Assembly (NCBI GenBank): GCA_017390475.1
Contig: JAFPBO010000001.1
Span: 62,001 to 126,000, forward strand
Direction of reading: 5' to 3'
Origin: Loktanella sp.
GTDB taxonomy: Bacteria > Pseudomonadota > Alphaproteobacteria > Rhodobacterales > Rhodobacteraceae
DNA: 64,000 nt
Program-made: the position numbers and the translations under genes
Part shown: piece by piece, positions 28,325 through 37,214 of the stretch
How the letters are laid out: each line of letters begins with the position of its first letter
Numbering within the stretch: position 1 is the first letter of the stretch
Notes under the pieces: model-generated
The model's input: only the letters and a program-made list of their open reading frames with translations
Database searches by the model: none
What the model was told of the DNA's origin: nothing

Positions 28325-28979
28325 GGGCCAGACCTGACCTGGCATGGCTTTCGGCCTGCGGCACGGTCAGGCCGGGGCGCAGGGCCCCTTCGATCAGCGC
28401 CTCAGCCATGCGGCGTTCGCCCGCCATCCGGCTTTCCAGCCAGGACAGGATCGCAGACAGCGGCATCGCTACCGCCAGACCTGCTGCGGTGGTCATCAGC
28501 GCCACCCAGATACCCCCGGCCAGTACGGAAGGGTCGACGTTCTGCCCGGCCTCCTGCATCGCGCGGAAGGCATCGATCATGCCCAGCACGGTACCGAACA
28601 AGCCCAACAGCGGCGCGGTCTGCGCCACGGCATCCAGCAGACGAAAGCCGCCTTCAAGCCGGGCCAACGGCGTTTCGGCATAGCTATACAGCCGGTCGCG
28701 CGCATCGGTGGCCTGCAAGGCCAGTGCCAGCACTGACCCCAAATGCGATGGCGCGGCTTCGGCCAGCGCGATGGCGCGGGTTGGCTGGCCTGCGTCCGAT
28801 GCGGCCAATGCCGCCATCAACGGCGCGTGCCGTCCGACACCTGCACGATAGAACTGCCACAGCTTCCACAGCACCACGGCACCCGACAACACCGAAAGTG
28901 CGATGATCAGGGCAACCACCCAGCCGCCCAGATCGACAAAACCCAGAATGGCATCGCGGGCCTGATAAAGATGGATCAC
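28317..28979 (-). CDS. exbB: ExbB/TolQ-family proton channel subunit
   Basis: A 220-residue MotA/TolQ/ExbB protein. It has an N-terminal span (LGGWVVALIIALSVLSGAVV) and the family core LLDAVAQTAPLLGLFGTVLGMIDAF followed by GGIWVALMTTAAGLAVAMP. It forms the pentameric channel around the ExbD dimer. Overlaps the upstream small exported-protein gene by 4 nt. Confidence 0.93.
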   Translation of the reverse strand: MIHLYQARDAILGFVDLGGWVVALIIALSVLSGAVVLWKLWQFYRAGVGRHAPLMAALAASDAGQPTRAIALAEAAPSHLGSVLALALQATDARDRLYSYAETPLARLEGGFRLLDAVAQTAPLLGLFGTVLGMIDAFRAMQEAGQNVDPSVLAGGIWVALMTTAAGLAVAMPLSAILSWLESRMAGERRMAEALIEGALRPGLTVPQAESHARSGLAHA

Positions 28980-29383
28980 TGCAGCACCTCAATATTTTCA
29001 ACTGATCCGGTCACGCGCAAAGCCTGCGCACAGATCGGTGTATCCACTGCGTCGCCCGTACATGAGGCAACACCATTGACCAGCACTTGCGCGATAGCGG
29101 CACAATCCTGACCTGCGACATCAAACTGCCGCACCCGGCGCGCCCCTGCGGGCAATGCGCCAAAGTCGAACAGGGTCAGCGCCGCAACCCTGCCATCCTG
29201 GTCAAACAGCACCGTTTCCAGCGCCAGTGCCGACAGATCCGTCAGATTGTTGTCAGTGACAAAGGTCAGCCGGCAGGCATTGTCCACCTGATCCAGCCGG
29301 TTGAGATCCAGCGCGATCCCACCGCCATCCTGTGCCGCCGCAGGAGCTGCGACGGCAAGGGCAAGAAGGATTTTCCTTACCAT
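28976..29383 (-). CDS. Small exported protein in the haem-uptake operon
   Basis: A 135-residue protein with a signal peptide (MVRKILLALAVAAPAAAQD). The mature part has five Cys (CRLTF, DCAAI, SCTGD, ICAQA region) and a beta-rich look (LVFDQDGRVAALTLFDFGALPAG-like region). It overlaps hmuR by 7 nt and exbB by 4 nt, so it is part of the same operon. I do not recognise a named family. Its place suggests a periplasmic or outer-membrane helper in haem uptake. Confidence 0.7.
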   Translation of the reverse strand: MVRKILLALAVAAPAAAQDGGGIALDLNRLDQVDNACRLTFVTDNNLTDLSALALETVLFDQDGRVAALTLFDFGALPAGARRVRQFDVAGQDCAAIAQVLVNGVASCTGDAVDTPICAQALRVTGSVENIEVLQ

Positions 29384-31503
29384 GTGAAGGTCCGCGCCAC
29401 AGCGACCTTGAAGGTACGCCCGCGCCCCTGATCGGATGACAGATTGTTGCGATAATCCGTGTCGAACAGGTTTTCGACCGCCAGTTGCACGTTGAGCCCG
29501 TCAAATGCGCCGGTCTGTGGTGTCCATGTCATAAAGATATCCTGTGTGTTATAGCTGTCGTAGCTTGTGCTTGTGATCGCACCCGTGCTGGTGGATCGGC
29601 TGGATGTCGTGATCTCATCGACGAAAGTCCCGCGCCAGCCGAATTCTAGCCCCTGATCCGGCAAGCGTCCGCCCAAGGTCAGTGCGACGGTGTCAGCCGG
29701 TGCCGTCGAAAGGGTATAGCCGAAATCGCGGTCTGTTGCGCGGACGGTCGATACGGCCAGACGGCCAAAGACGTCGTTGTTTTCATAACCTGCCTCAATC
29801 TCTGCGCCTTCAAATTCGGCGCGTGCAAGGTTGCGGAAGAACACTGGGTCATTGCCGGGCGTGGTGGTGACCAGCCCGTCAATCCGGTTTCGGAAACCGG
29901 TCAGCTTCAGTTGAAGGTTGTCACCCGGCGTGAACAGACCATCGCGGTTATAGGTCAGACCCAGTTCGATATTGGTGGCTTCTTCCTTGTCCAGATTCAA
30001 GGCCGGGGCTTTGGTCCCGGAATAGGAATAAAGCTCATCCAGCGTTGGCAGCCGTTCGGTGCGCGCGACAGAGCCAAAGACGGACAGATCGTCAGTGACG
30101 TCGTAAAGTGCCGCCAATGATAGCGCGGTCGCATTATCCGTCACGTCGTCACCCCCGGGCACACCGGTACCCGCCTCGCGTTCGGCGAAATCGATCCGCG
30201 CGCCGGGGATCAGCGTCAGCCTGTCGCCGATCACGAATTCCGATTGCGCATAAAGCCCGATCTTGCGGTCGGTACCTTCAGGATGGAACCCAAGCGGTCC
30301 GGCGCTGTCGGCGACACGGTCCTGATGCGTCGCCTGCAGACCAAAGGTCAGATAATTCTGCCAGCCTGCACCGGTGAAATTGGCGGTATTTTCGGCCTTC
30401 AGCATGGTGGTGCGATAGGCATAGGTCACATCGCAAAACACGTTGTTATTGCTCAATGTCGGCAAACAGCGCTGTGGGGTGCCCGTTACCGTGCGGGCAT
30501 TGGATTGTTCAACGGTCGTGTCTGCATAGGACAGCTGGACGCGTGGGTTGAACAGGTCGCCGCCCTGATGCTGCCATTCCAGGTTGAAGGTGTCGTCGGT
30601 CACTTTGCGGTCAACCCGGCCAAACAGATCGTCAATCGTCATTGTGCCAAAGGCTGGGTTGTTACCACCTGCCGTCTGAACCAGCGCGGCATTGTCGGCA
30701 TCGGATGAAAACCGTTGCGCGGACAGGCGCAGCGTCTGGGTATCGTTCAACTGGAATGTGCCTTTGAGAAGGGCTGAAGGCGCCTCGAATTCGCTGCCCT
30801 GCACGTCATTGCCCGCACCATCCTGATAATCGTCAGAGCTGCGATACCCCAGGGCGGCCAGAAATTCGGCCCCTTCGGTTGGGCGCGCGGCATAGATCAG
30901 CGATCCCAATTGCCCGTTGCCATTGCTTTCATAGCCGTATTTCAACCGCAGCGCGCCAGTGCCGCCCTCTGGGATGAAATCACTGGCATCCTTGGTCTCA
31001 AAATTGACCGCGCCGCCGACGGCACCAGTGCCGTACAAGGTTGCCGATCCCGGCCCGCGCAGCACCTCGACCCGCCGATAAAGTTCAGGATCGGAAAAGA
31101 ACGACCCCAACCTGTATTGTTCATAGAATTTCGGGACACCATCAACATTCACGATGATCCGCGCCTCGGAGGCGGATTGTTCCGTCCCGCCGATGCCACG
31201 GATGTTAAAGGCAAAGCCCAGTGGCCGGTCGGACCCTGCGGTCTGTGCGCCGGGCACATTGCGCAATAGCTGCCCGACATTGGCCGCCTGTTCGCGGTCG
31301 ATATCTGCCTGATCCAGCACGCTGACCGCCTGTGGCGTATCAATCGCTACCTTTTGCTGGCCTGCGCCAAAGATCAGCCGCCCCAGAAAAGTGCTGCCAT
31401 CCGCATCGGCCTGCTGAGCGGTCGCCGCCCCCGCCGATAAGATCGCTGTTGTCATCAGCAGGCAGGCCAAGCCAAACCTGCGCGGGTGCACGCGCATTAT
31501 CAT
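29377..31503 (-). CDS. hmuR: TonB-dependent haem/haemoglobin receptor
   Basis: A 708-residue outer-membrane receptor. Signal peptide to about ATAQQA. The plug shows VSVLDQADIDREQAANVGQLL, then FNIRGIGG and VEVLRGPGSATLYGTGAVGGAVNF; the barrel follows, ending with the terminal aromatic W in VAVARTFTW. A lone TLDELYSYSGTKAP region stands where haem receptors carry the FRAP segment. Substrate is inferred from the adjacent hmuSTUV. Divergent from hmuS, so likely sharing iron control. Confidence 0.88.
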   Translation of the reverse strand: MIMRVHPRRFGLACLLMTTAILSAGAATAQQADADGSTFLGRLIFGAGQQKVAIDTPQAVSVLDQADIDREQAANVGQLLRNVPGAQTAGSDRPLGFAFNIRGIGGTEQSASEARIIVNVDGVPKFYEQYRLGSFFSDPELYRRVEVLRGPGSATLYGTGAVGGAVNFETKDASDFIPEGGTGALRLKYGYESNGNGQLGSLIYAARPTEGAEFLAALGYRSSDDYQDGAGNDVQGSEFEAPSALLKGTFQLNDTQTLRLSAQRFSSDADNAALVQTAGGNNPAFGTMTIDDLFGRVDRKVTDDTFNLEWQHQGGDLFNPRVQLSYADTTVEQSNARTVTGTPQRCLPTLSNNNVFCDVTYAYRTTMLKAENTANFTGAGWQNYLTFGLQATHQDRVADSAGPLGFHPEGTDRKIGLYAQSEFVIGDRLTLIPGARIDFAEREAGTGVPGGDDVTDNATALSLAALYDVTDDLSVFGSVARTERLPTLDELYSYSGTKAPALNLDKEEATNIELGLTYNRDGLFTPGDNLQLKLTGFRNRIDGLVTTTPGNDPVFFRNLARAEFEGAEIEAGYENNDVFGRLAVSTVRATDRDFGYTLSTAPADTVALTLGGRLPDQGLEFGWRGTFVDEITTSSRSTSTGAITSTSYDSYNTQDIFMTWTPQTGAFDGLNVQLAVENLFDTDYRNNLSSDQGRGRTFKVAVARTFTW

Positions 31504-31686
31504 TTCCGATTCTCCATCCGATTGTTTTTGTTATTTGGCTGGCTGTTCCGCTGGCGCGTCTTTTAAGGTGTCTTGACCCCCGACGTCGGGCGTTCTAAGC
31601 AACCTGACAGAAACAGTCAAGTATGCGTCAGATCTTCCAGCCATGTCCTTTTGGACAACGCCAGATCCGGGACCTGGTGCTTCCAC

Positions 31687-31705
31687 GCCCGCAATAATTG
31701 CGGGC
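31687..31705 (+). promoter_or_regulatory. Stem-loop just upstream of the hmuS ribosome site
   Basis: GCCCGCAA (31687-31694) pairs with TTGCGGGC (31698-31705) with a three-base TAA loop. It ends five bases before the GGAGG site of hmuS. It may affect translation or be a protein-binding palindrome in the hmuR-hmuS divergent region. Pairing is seen; the role is not known. Confidence 0.45.
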
Positions 31706-31722
31706 CTTACGGAGGTAACCCC

Positions 31723-32763
31723 ATGATTCTATCCCCCACCCGCGTTGAAGCGATCGCCACAGCGCGTGCCGATAAACCCAAGATGCGCGAACGCGATCTG
31801 GCCGATATGTTGGGCATCCGCGAGGCAGAAATACTCGTCGCCGATCTTGGCAATGGTGCGCGCCGCATTGTGGCAGATCCTGCACAACTGATGCCGCGGA
31901 TCGCGGCGCTGGGCGATGTTATGGCACTGACGCGCAACGATCATTGTGTGCATGAACGCCGTGGCATCTATACCGGTTTTCATGCAGGGGCGCATGCCTC
32001 GATGTTGTTGGGGCCGGATATCGACCTGCGCCTGTTCCCCAAACATTGGGTTCATGGTTTCGCGGTGGAACGCCCTGGGCCGGACGGCACCCGCCGCAGC
32101 CTGCAGGTCTTTGATGCCGCTGGCGATGCGGTCCATAAAATCCACCTTGGGGCGGATTCGGACATTGCCGCCTTCGACGCGCTGGTCGCTGATCTGGCTG
32201 TGGCCGATGATGCGCCCTTTGATCTGGCCCCCCGCGCGACCCCCGAACCGGTCCGCGTGAACGAGGCCAAACTGGATGAGCTGCGCGACAATTGGGCGGC
32301 GATGACCGACACCCATCAGTTTCTTGCTATGACCAGCCGGTTGAAATTCGACCGTCTTGGCGCGAACCGGTCCATCGGCGCGCCATGGGCCACCCGATTG
32401 CCAGTGACAGCGGTCGAAGACGCGCTGCGTCAGGCCGGAGAGCAGGGACTGAAGATCATGGTCTTTGTCGGCAATCGCGGCTGTATCCAGATCCATTCCG
32501 GCACCGTGCAACGGCTGGAAGTGATGGGGCCATGGTTCAACGTGCTTGACCCCCGGTTCAACCTGCATCTGCGCGCTGACAAGGTCGCCGAGGTCTGGCT
32601 GGTGCGCAAACCCACAAAACGCGGTGATGCTATCTCGGTCGAGGCTTTTGACACGGACGGTCAGTTGATCCTGCAGATCTTCGGCAAACGCGCTGAAGCT
32701 GCCACAGATACCAAAGGCTGGGACATTCTGGCCGATGCTCTGGCCGGAAAGGTGCCAGCATGA
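31723..32763 (+). CDS. hmuS: Haemin-degrading/haem-handling factor HmuS
   Basis: A 346-residue cytoplasmic protein of the HmuS/ChuS/HemS family, which binds imported haem and may open the ring to free iron. It has the two repeated halves expected: about 40-165 (HERRGIYTGFHAGAHASMLLG, LRLFPKHWVHGFAVER) and 205-340 (VEDALRQAGEQGLKIMVFVGNRGCIQIHSG, VMGPWFNVLDPRFNLHL). The start at 31723 has a GGAGG site; the open frame begins earlier. Overlaps hmuT by 4 nt. Confidence 0.94.
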   Translation: MILSPTRVEAIATARADKPKMRERDLADMLGIREAEILVADLGNGARRIVADPAQLMPRIAALGDVMALTRNDHCVHERRGIYTGFHAGAHASMLLGPDIDLRLFPKHWVHGFAVERPGPDGTRRSLQVFDAAGDAVHKIHLGADSDIAAFDALVADLAVADDAPFDLAPRATPEPVRVNEAKLDELRDNWAAMTDTHQFLAMTSRLKFDRLGANRSIGAPWATRLPVTAVEDALRQAGEQGLKIMVFVGNRGCIQIHSGTVQRLEVMGPWFNVLDPRFNLHLRADKVAEVWLVRKPTKRGDAISVEAFDTDGQLILQIFGKRAEAATDTKGWDILADALAGKVPA

Positions 32764-33632
32764 AACTGCACATCAACCGCCGCAACGCGCTGGTCCTTGC
32801 CGCTTCGCTTGTCTTTGCCCCTGCTGCGCAGGCGGACAGCCCGTCGCGGGTGATCGCGGCTGGCGGGTCGGTTGCAGAAATCATCCATGCCTTGGGTGCA
32901 GGTGACCGGCTGATCGCGCGCGACACCACCTCGACCTATCCCGCAGAGGTCGAGGCGCTGCCCGATATCGGCTATGTCCGTGCCTTGTCCGCAGAAAACC
33001 TGATTGCGATGGACCCCGACATGATCATCGCCGAACATGATGCTGGCCCGCCAGAGGTGCTGGAGGTGTTGCAGCGCACCGGTATTCCGCTGGTGATGGT
33101 GCCACAGGCGCTTGACCCGGACGGTGTCGCCGCCAAGATCGCCGCCGTGGCGGGGGCGCTGGACCTGCCAGAGGCGGGACAAGCCCTGCAAGACAGCGTC
33201 GCGGCCAAGCTGGAAGAGGCGCGCATAGCAGGCGCAGCCCTGCCCGAAACCCCGCGCGTCATGTTCATTCTGTCGATGCAGGGCGGGCGGCTGATGGTCG
33301 GCGGTACCGGCACATCGGCTGAAGCGATGATCGAACTTGCTGGCGGCGTCAATGCTGTGGCCGGTCTGGACGGCTACAAACCCCTGACCGATGAGGCTGC
33401 GATTGCTGCGGCACCCGACCTGATCCTGATGATGGACCGCGGCGGTGATCACGAAGTGTCGGTGGCTGATATCGCCGCGCATCCCGCGCTACGGCTGACC
33501 TCTGCCGGGGCAGAGGGGCGCGTCATCACCATGGACGGGCTTTATCTGTTGGGCTTTGGACCGCGTACCGGTGATGCCGCACTTGAGCTGACTGCGCAGT
33601 TCCGGCGCTTGCCAGAATGGGCGGATGGTTGA
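32760..33632 (+). CDS. hmuT: Haem ABC importer substrate-binding protein
   Basis: A 290-residue periplasmic haem-binding protein with a signal peptide (ALVLAASLVFAPAAQAD). Cluster A binding-protein motifs: RVIAAGGSVAEIIHALGAGDRLIARDTTSTYP and LMVGGTGTSAEAMIELAGGVNA. The Tyr in STYP matches the usual haem-ligand region in this family. ATGA overlap with hmuS, TGATG overlap with hmuU. Confidence 0.94.
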   Translation: MKLHINRRNALVLAASLVFAPAAQADSPSRVIAAGGSVAEIIHALGAGDRLIARDTTSTYPAEVEALPDIGYVRALSAENLIAMDPDMIIAEHDAGPPEVLEVLQRTGIPLVMVPQALDPDGVAAKIAAVAGALDLPEAGQALQDSVAAKLEEARIAGAALPETPRVMFILSMQGGRLMVGGTGTSAEAMIELAGGVNAVAGLDGYKPLTDEAAIAAAPDLILMMDRGGDHEVSVADIAAHPALRLTSAGAEGRVITMDGLYLLGFGPRTGDAALELTAQFRRLPEWADG

Positions 33633-34699
33633 TGGTGGCGATTGATTTCACCGCTGTCCTGCCCGGTGACCGCACCCCACGCGCGCGACGGGTGGCCATC
33701 GGGCTGGGCGTGCTGTTGCTGGTGACATGCCTGCTAAGCCTGTCGCATGGCGCATCGGGTGTGCATCTGGGTGACTTGGTCATGGCCCTGTGGGCGGGCG
33801 ACACCTTGCCTGATCGCGATCGCCTGATCCTGTGGGAAATCCGCCTGCCACGAATGCTGACCGGCGTGCTGGTCGGCGCATCGCTGGCTGTCGGCGGTGC
33901 CGTGATGCAGGGGTTGTTCCGCAATCCTCTGGCCGATCCCGGTCTGGTCGGGGTCGGCGCTGGTGCCGGTCTGGGCGCGGTTCTGGCGATTGTGCTGGGC
34001 AGCATGGCCCCGGCCTGGGTTGTGGCGACGCTCGGCTGGCAGATGGTGCCGGTGGCGGCCTTTGTCGGTGGCTGGCTGTCGACGATCGTGCTCTATCGTG
34101 TATCCACCCGCGCTGGCCGGACCTCGACCGCGACGATGCTGCTGGCGGGGATAGCTCTTGGTGCCTTGGCGGGGGCAGCGACGGGCATTCTCGTTTATGT
34201 TGCAGATGACCGGCAATTGCGCGACCTGACTTTCTGGGGATTGGGCTCGCTGGGCGGCGCATCATGGCCCAAGATCGTAGCGGCAGGGCCGGTCATGATG
34301 CTGGCGCTGGTCGCGGCACCGTTTCTGGCGCGTGGCCTGAACGGTTTGTCATTGGGCGAGGCTGCGGCGCATCACATCGGCCTGCCGGTGCAAAGGGTCA
34401 AGCATGTCGCAATTCTGACAGTCGCGGCCGCAACAGGCGCTGCCGTTGCCGTATCCGGCGGGATCGGTTTTATCGGCATCGTGGTGCCACATCTGCTGCG
34501 TTTGGCGACAGGGCCGGACCACCGCTATCTGTTGGTGAATGCGGCTTTGCTGGGGGCGATCCTGTTGCTGCTGGCCGATCTGATCGCGCGCAGCATCATT
34601 GCGCCTGCGGAACTCCCTATCGGGATCGTGACCGCCGTCATCGGTGCGCCGGTGTTCCTTTGGATCTTGCTGCGCCGTCGTGGATTGGTGGATATGTGA
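33632..34699 (+). CDS. hmuU: Haem ABC importer permease
   Basis: A 355-residue FecCD-family permease with about ten spans. Family blocks: LWEIRLPRMLTGVLVGASLAVGG, RNPLADPGLVGVGAGAGLGA, GLNGLSLGEAAAHHIGLPV (coupling region) and GGIGFIGIVVPHLLRL. ATG at 33632 overlaps the hmuT stop; an earlier ATG at 33617 is less likely. Paired with HmuV. Confidence 0.94.
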   Translation: MVAIDFTAVLPGDRTPRARRVAIGLGVLLLVTCLLSLSHGASGVHLGDLVMALWAGDTLPDRDRLILWEIRLPRMLTGVLVGASLAVGGAVMQGLFRNPLADPGLVGVGAGAGLGAVLAIVLGSMAPAWVVATLGWQMVPVAAFVGGWLSTIVLYRVSTRAGRTSTATMLLAGIALGALAGAATGILVYVADDRQLRDLTFWGLGSLGGASWPKIVAAGPVMMLALVAAPFLARGLNGLSLGEAAAHHIGLPVQRVKHVAILTVAAATGAAVAVSGGIGFIGIVVPHLLRLATGPDHRYLLVNAALLGAILLLLADLIARSIIAPAELPIGIVTAVIGAPVFLWILLRRRGLVDM

Positions 34700-35478
34700 T
34701 GCTGACAATCCGCAATCTGCAGGTGGCCCTTGGCCGCACACCCGTTCTGCACGGGATCGACATCAGCGCCGCCCCTGGACGGATCATCGCGGTGATCGGG
34801 CCGAACGGGTCGGGCAAGACAACGCTGTTACGCGCGATATCGGGCGATGTGCCCTATCAAGGGCAGATCGCGCTGGATGGTCATGACCTTGCAACACTGA
34901 AACCATGGGAACTGGCCGCAAGGCGCGGGGTGCTGCCGCAGGCGGCGACACTCGCCTTTCCCTTCACCGTGGCAGAGGTCGTGCGCCTTGGCCTGACCAG
35001 CGGTACGCAGGCCGACCGAACCGACCTGATCGCAAGGGCCTTGGCCGAGGTTGATCTGACAGGCTTTTCCGGGCGCTATTACCAAGAGCTTTCGGGCGGG
35101 CAGCAGGCGCGGGTGCAACTGGCACGCGTCCGCGTGCAGGTTTGGGACCCGGTGCAGAACGGTGCGGCGCGCTGGCTGTTTCTGGATGAACCTGTCGCCA
35201 GTCTGGATATCGCGCATCAGATCGGCGTCATGCGTGTACTGCGCGGCTTTGCCGATGGTGGCGGCGGTGTGGTGATGGTGCTCCATGACCTGAATCTGGC
35301 CGCAATGGTCGCTGATCATGTCTGGCTGATCCATGACGGGAGGTTGCTGGATGCAGGTCCACCTGCACGGGTGATCGGCGGGCCGGGGCTTGCCAAGGCC
35401 TATGGCTGCCCGATTATGGCAAACCAGATGCCCCCTGCGGCGGCGACATTCGTTCTGCCGCATGGGCTGTGGGGGTGA
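34699..35478 (+). CDS. hmuV: Haem ABC importer ATP-binding protein
   Basis: A 259-residue ATPase. It has Walker A GPNGSGKTT, signature LSGGQQARVQLARV, then the insertion typical of HmuV (VWDPVQNGAARW) before Walker B LFLDEPVASLD, and the H-loop VLHDLN. The frame is open well upstream but the TGATG overlap with hmuU fixes the start at 34699. Last gene of hmuSTUV. Confidence 0.95.
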   Translation: MLTIRNLQVALGRTPVLHGIDISAAPGRIIAVIGPNGSGKTTLLRAISGDVPYQGQIALDGHDLATLKPWELAARRGVLPQAATLAFPFTVAEVVRLGLTSGTQADRTDLIARALAEVDLTGFSGRYYQELSGGQQARVQLARVRVQVWDPVQNGAARWLFLDEPVASLDIAHQIGVMRVLRGFADGGGGVVMVLHDLNLAAMVADHVWLIHDGRLLDAGPPARVIGGPGLAKAYGCPIMANQMPPAAATFVLPHGLWG

Positions 35479-35528
35479 CATAACCCCGGCGTCGCGGCCG
35501 CACCGCGCCAAAATGCGACGATATTGTC

Positions 35529-35558
35529 AGGCCGGGGCGCGATGATGCGTCCCGGCCT
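35529..35558. terminator. Bidirectional terminator hairpin after hmuV
   Basis: AGGCCGGGGCGC (35529-35540) pairs with GCGTCCCGGCCT (35547-35558), a 12-base stem with one wobble and a six-base loop. It lies in the 87-base gap between hmuV and the convergent repeat protein gene. Likely stops both transcripts. Confidence 0.75.
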
Positions 35559-35565
35559 GTTCTGC

Positions 35566-36507
35566 CTAGCGCAGCAGACCGCCGGTCAGACGGCCCACAG
35601 TGCCGCCAAGCCCGCCATCGTTATTGTTGTCACTGCCGCCAAGGACCCGCTCGACCAGACCGTCGCGCCGGTTGTCGTTGTCAGACCCGCCGCTGTCACG
35701 TCCCAGCAGGCCACCGCTGTCTTGATTGGTTTCGACATTGACCCGGGCGACCGACCGGTTGTCCGACCCGGATCTTTCCAACACATTCGCGCTGATCGCC
35801 GGGGATCGCGACGCTGAAGAAATCAGCGTCGCATCGCCCAGTGTGACTTCGGCCAGCCCGTCCAGCCGCAGCAGACCCCGCGACCGGTCGCGGCTGTCAT
35901 TTGAGACAATCGCCGCGACATCGTCCAGCAATTCGCCAAGGCTATCCACGCCGATCTGGTCATTGTCCTGCCGGTCATTCCCGATCGTCAGATTGGCGAT
36001 TGTCTGGCCATTCTCTGTCGGGCGGTCCAGCAGGTTAGCACTGACAAGAGGCGCCGTTCCGCCCGATGCGATCAGCGTTTCGCCGCCAAGTCGCAGATCA
36101 ATCAATCCATCCAGTCCCAAACCGCTATCGTCGTTTCCGCCGCCGGTCAGATTGTCCAGCAAACTGTCAAGCTCGCTCAGTTTGATCGGCCTGTCTGTCG
36201 TACCGGAATCATTGTCCTGACCAATGGCCAGATGCAGGATAGATTGCTCGTCAGCCGCCATCGGGTCGAGGATGTTGGCGGTCACCAGCGGCCGTTCGGT
36301 CGGGGATGAGATGATCGTATTGTTGCCGAGCGTGATCATTGCCAAACGGTCCAGTGTCAGCAGCTCATCGCCCGACCCTACGTCGCCAGTCCCGTTAGAC
36401 AGGCCCAGCGTATCCAGCAGATCATCCAGTTGGATGCCCTGTGCGAATGCCGGACTGGTCAGGCCCAACCCGCAAACCGTGGCAATTACCAGTTTATTAT
36501 ACGTCAT
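35566..36507 (-). CDS. Exported protein with three internal repeats
   Basis: A 313-residue protein with a signal peptide (cut near SPAFAQ). The mature part has three repeats of about 65-70 residues (roughly 27-97, 113-177, 190-260). Each contains L-D-x-L followed by a LG--T-I-S core (for example AMITLGNNTIISS, IDLRLGGETLIAS, AEVTLGDATLISS), then PLVSANLLD-like and AxLTIG-like strands. The tail is rich in Gly, Asp and Asn. An AAGGA site precedes the ATG. I do not recognise the family; a beta-rich, calcium-binding or adhesive role is conceivable but unproven. Confidence 0.78.
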   Translation of the reverse strand: MTYNKLVIATVCGLGLTSPAFAQGIQLDDLLDTLGLSNGTGDVGSGDELLTLDRLAMITLGNNTIISSPTERPLVTANILDPMAADEQSILHLAIGQDNDSGTTDRPIKLSELDSLLDNLTGGGNDDSGLGLDGLIDLRLGGETLIASGGTAPLVSANLLDRPTENGQTIANLTIGNDRQDNDQIGVDSLGELLDDVAAIVSNDSRDRSRGLLRLDGLAEVTLGDATLISSASRSPAISANVLERSGSDNRSVARVNVETNQDSGGLLGRDSGGSDNDNRRDGLVERVLGGSDNNNDGGLGGTVGRLTGGLLR

Positions 36508-36812
36508 TTCTATCCTTACCTCTGCTCGAACACCTTACCGGATCATTCCCGGCGTTTCGTTGTTTTTCTCGCAGATCAATGCGCGTGGGCACATCCGACG
36601 CTGGGGCGATGATTGTCAGACTTTCGTATGACAGCCGACGTTTCGGAAACCACCGCCTGACACCATTGCCTTGCGGGCGTCGCTGGTTTTGACGATCCGC
36701 CAGGATCGGCTGGCAAGCGGCTCTGCGGCGAAAGAGACTGGTGACTTTATCCGCAGCCGTTATTGTGGTTCCGCAACCTTTTTCTTGGGTGCGGCAGTAA
36801 TGGGCAGATATC
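36508..36812. other. Intergenic region between repeat protein and BLUF genes
   Basis: About 305 bases between divergent genes; it should carry both promoters. I see no gene, strong hairpin or clear operator. Confidence 0.4.
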
Positions 36813-37214
36813 ATGAGCGTTTTCCGGACAATCTATTCATCGATCCCCTTTGGTTTTGACGAAAGCATTCTCAACGGCATACTGGTGCAGGCGCGGCGTA
36901 TGAATGCACGGGACGGGATCACCGGGGCACTGATTTGTCGGGCGGATATCTATCTGCAATGGCTGGAAGGCCCCGAACAAGAGGTGCGCGACACGATCGC
37001 CCGGATCAAGCGCGATGATCGCCACGTTGAAGTGCGGGTCCACGTCGCCGAAACAGTGGCAGATCGGGTTTTCGGTGACTGGGCCATGCTGCATGATCCG
37101 GCGCAAAGCTGGATCTGGTCACAGGCAGAGATTGCGGATGGCGCTGTCGATCGCGCCACCCCGCAGGAGGTGACAGATTTTTTCCTGCGCCTTAGCGACG
37201 TGGCCGCGCGTTAG
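36813..37214 (+). CDS. Short BLUF-domain blue-light sensor
   Basis: A 133-residue stand-alone BLUF protein that should bind flavin and respond to blue light. All key positions are seen: Y8 (TIYSS), N31 (RMNARDGITGAL), Q49 (YLQWLEGP) and the WxM pair W90/M92 (FGDWAML). DDRH follows, as usual. No output domain is fused, so it would act through a partner protein. It ends 23 nt inside the convergent gamma-glutamyltransferase gene. Confidence 0.92.
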   Translation: MSVFRTIYSSIPFGFDESILNGILVQARRMNARDGITGALICRADIYLQWLEGPEQEVRDTIARIKRDDRHVEVRVHVAETVADRVFGDWAMLHDPAQSWIWSQAEIADGAVDRATPQEVTDFFLRLSDVAAR

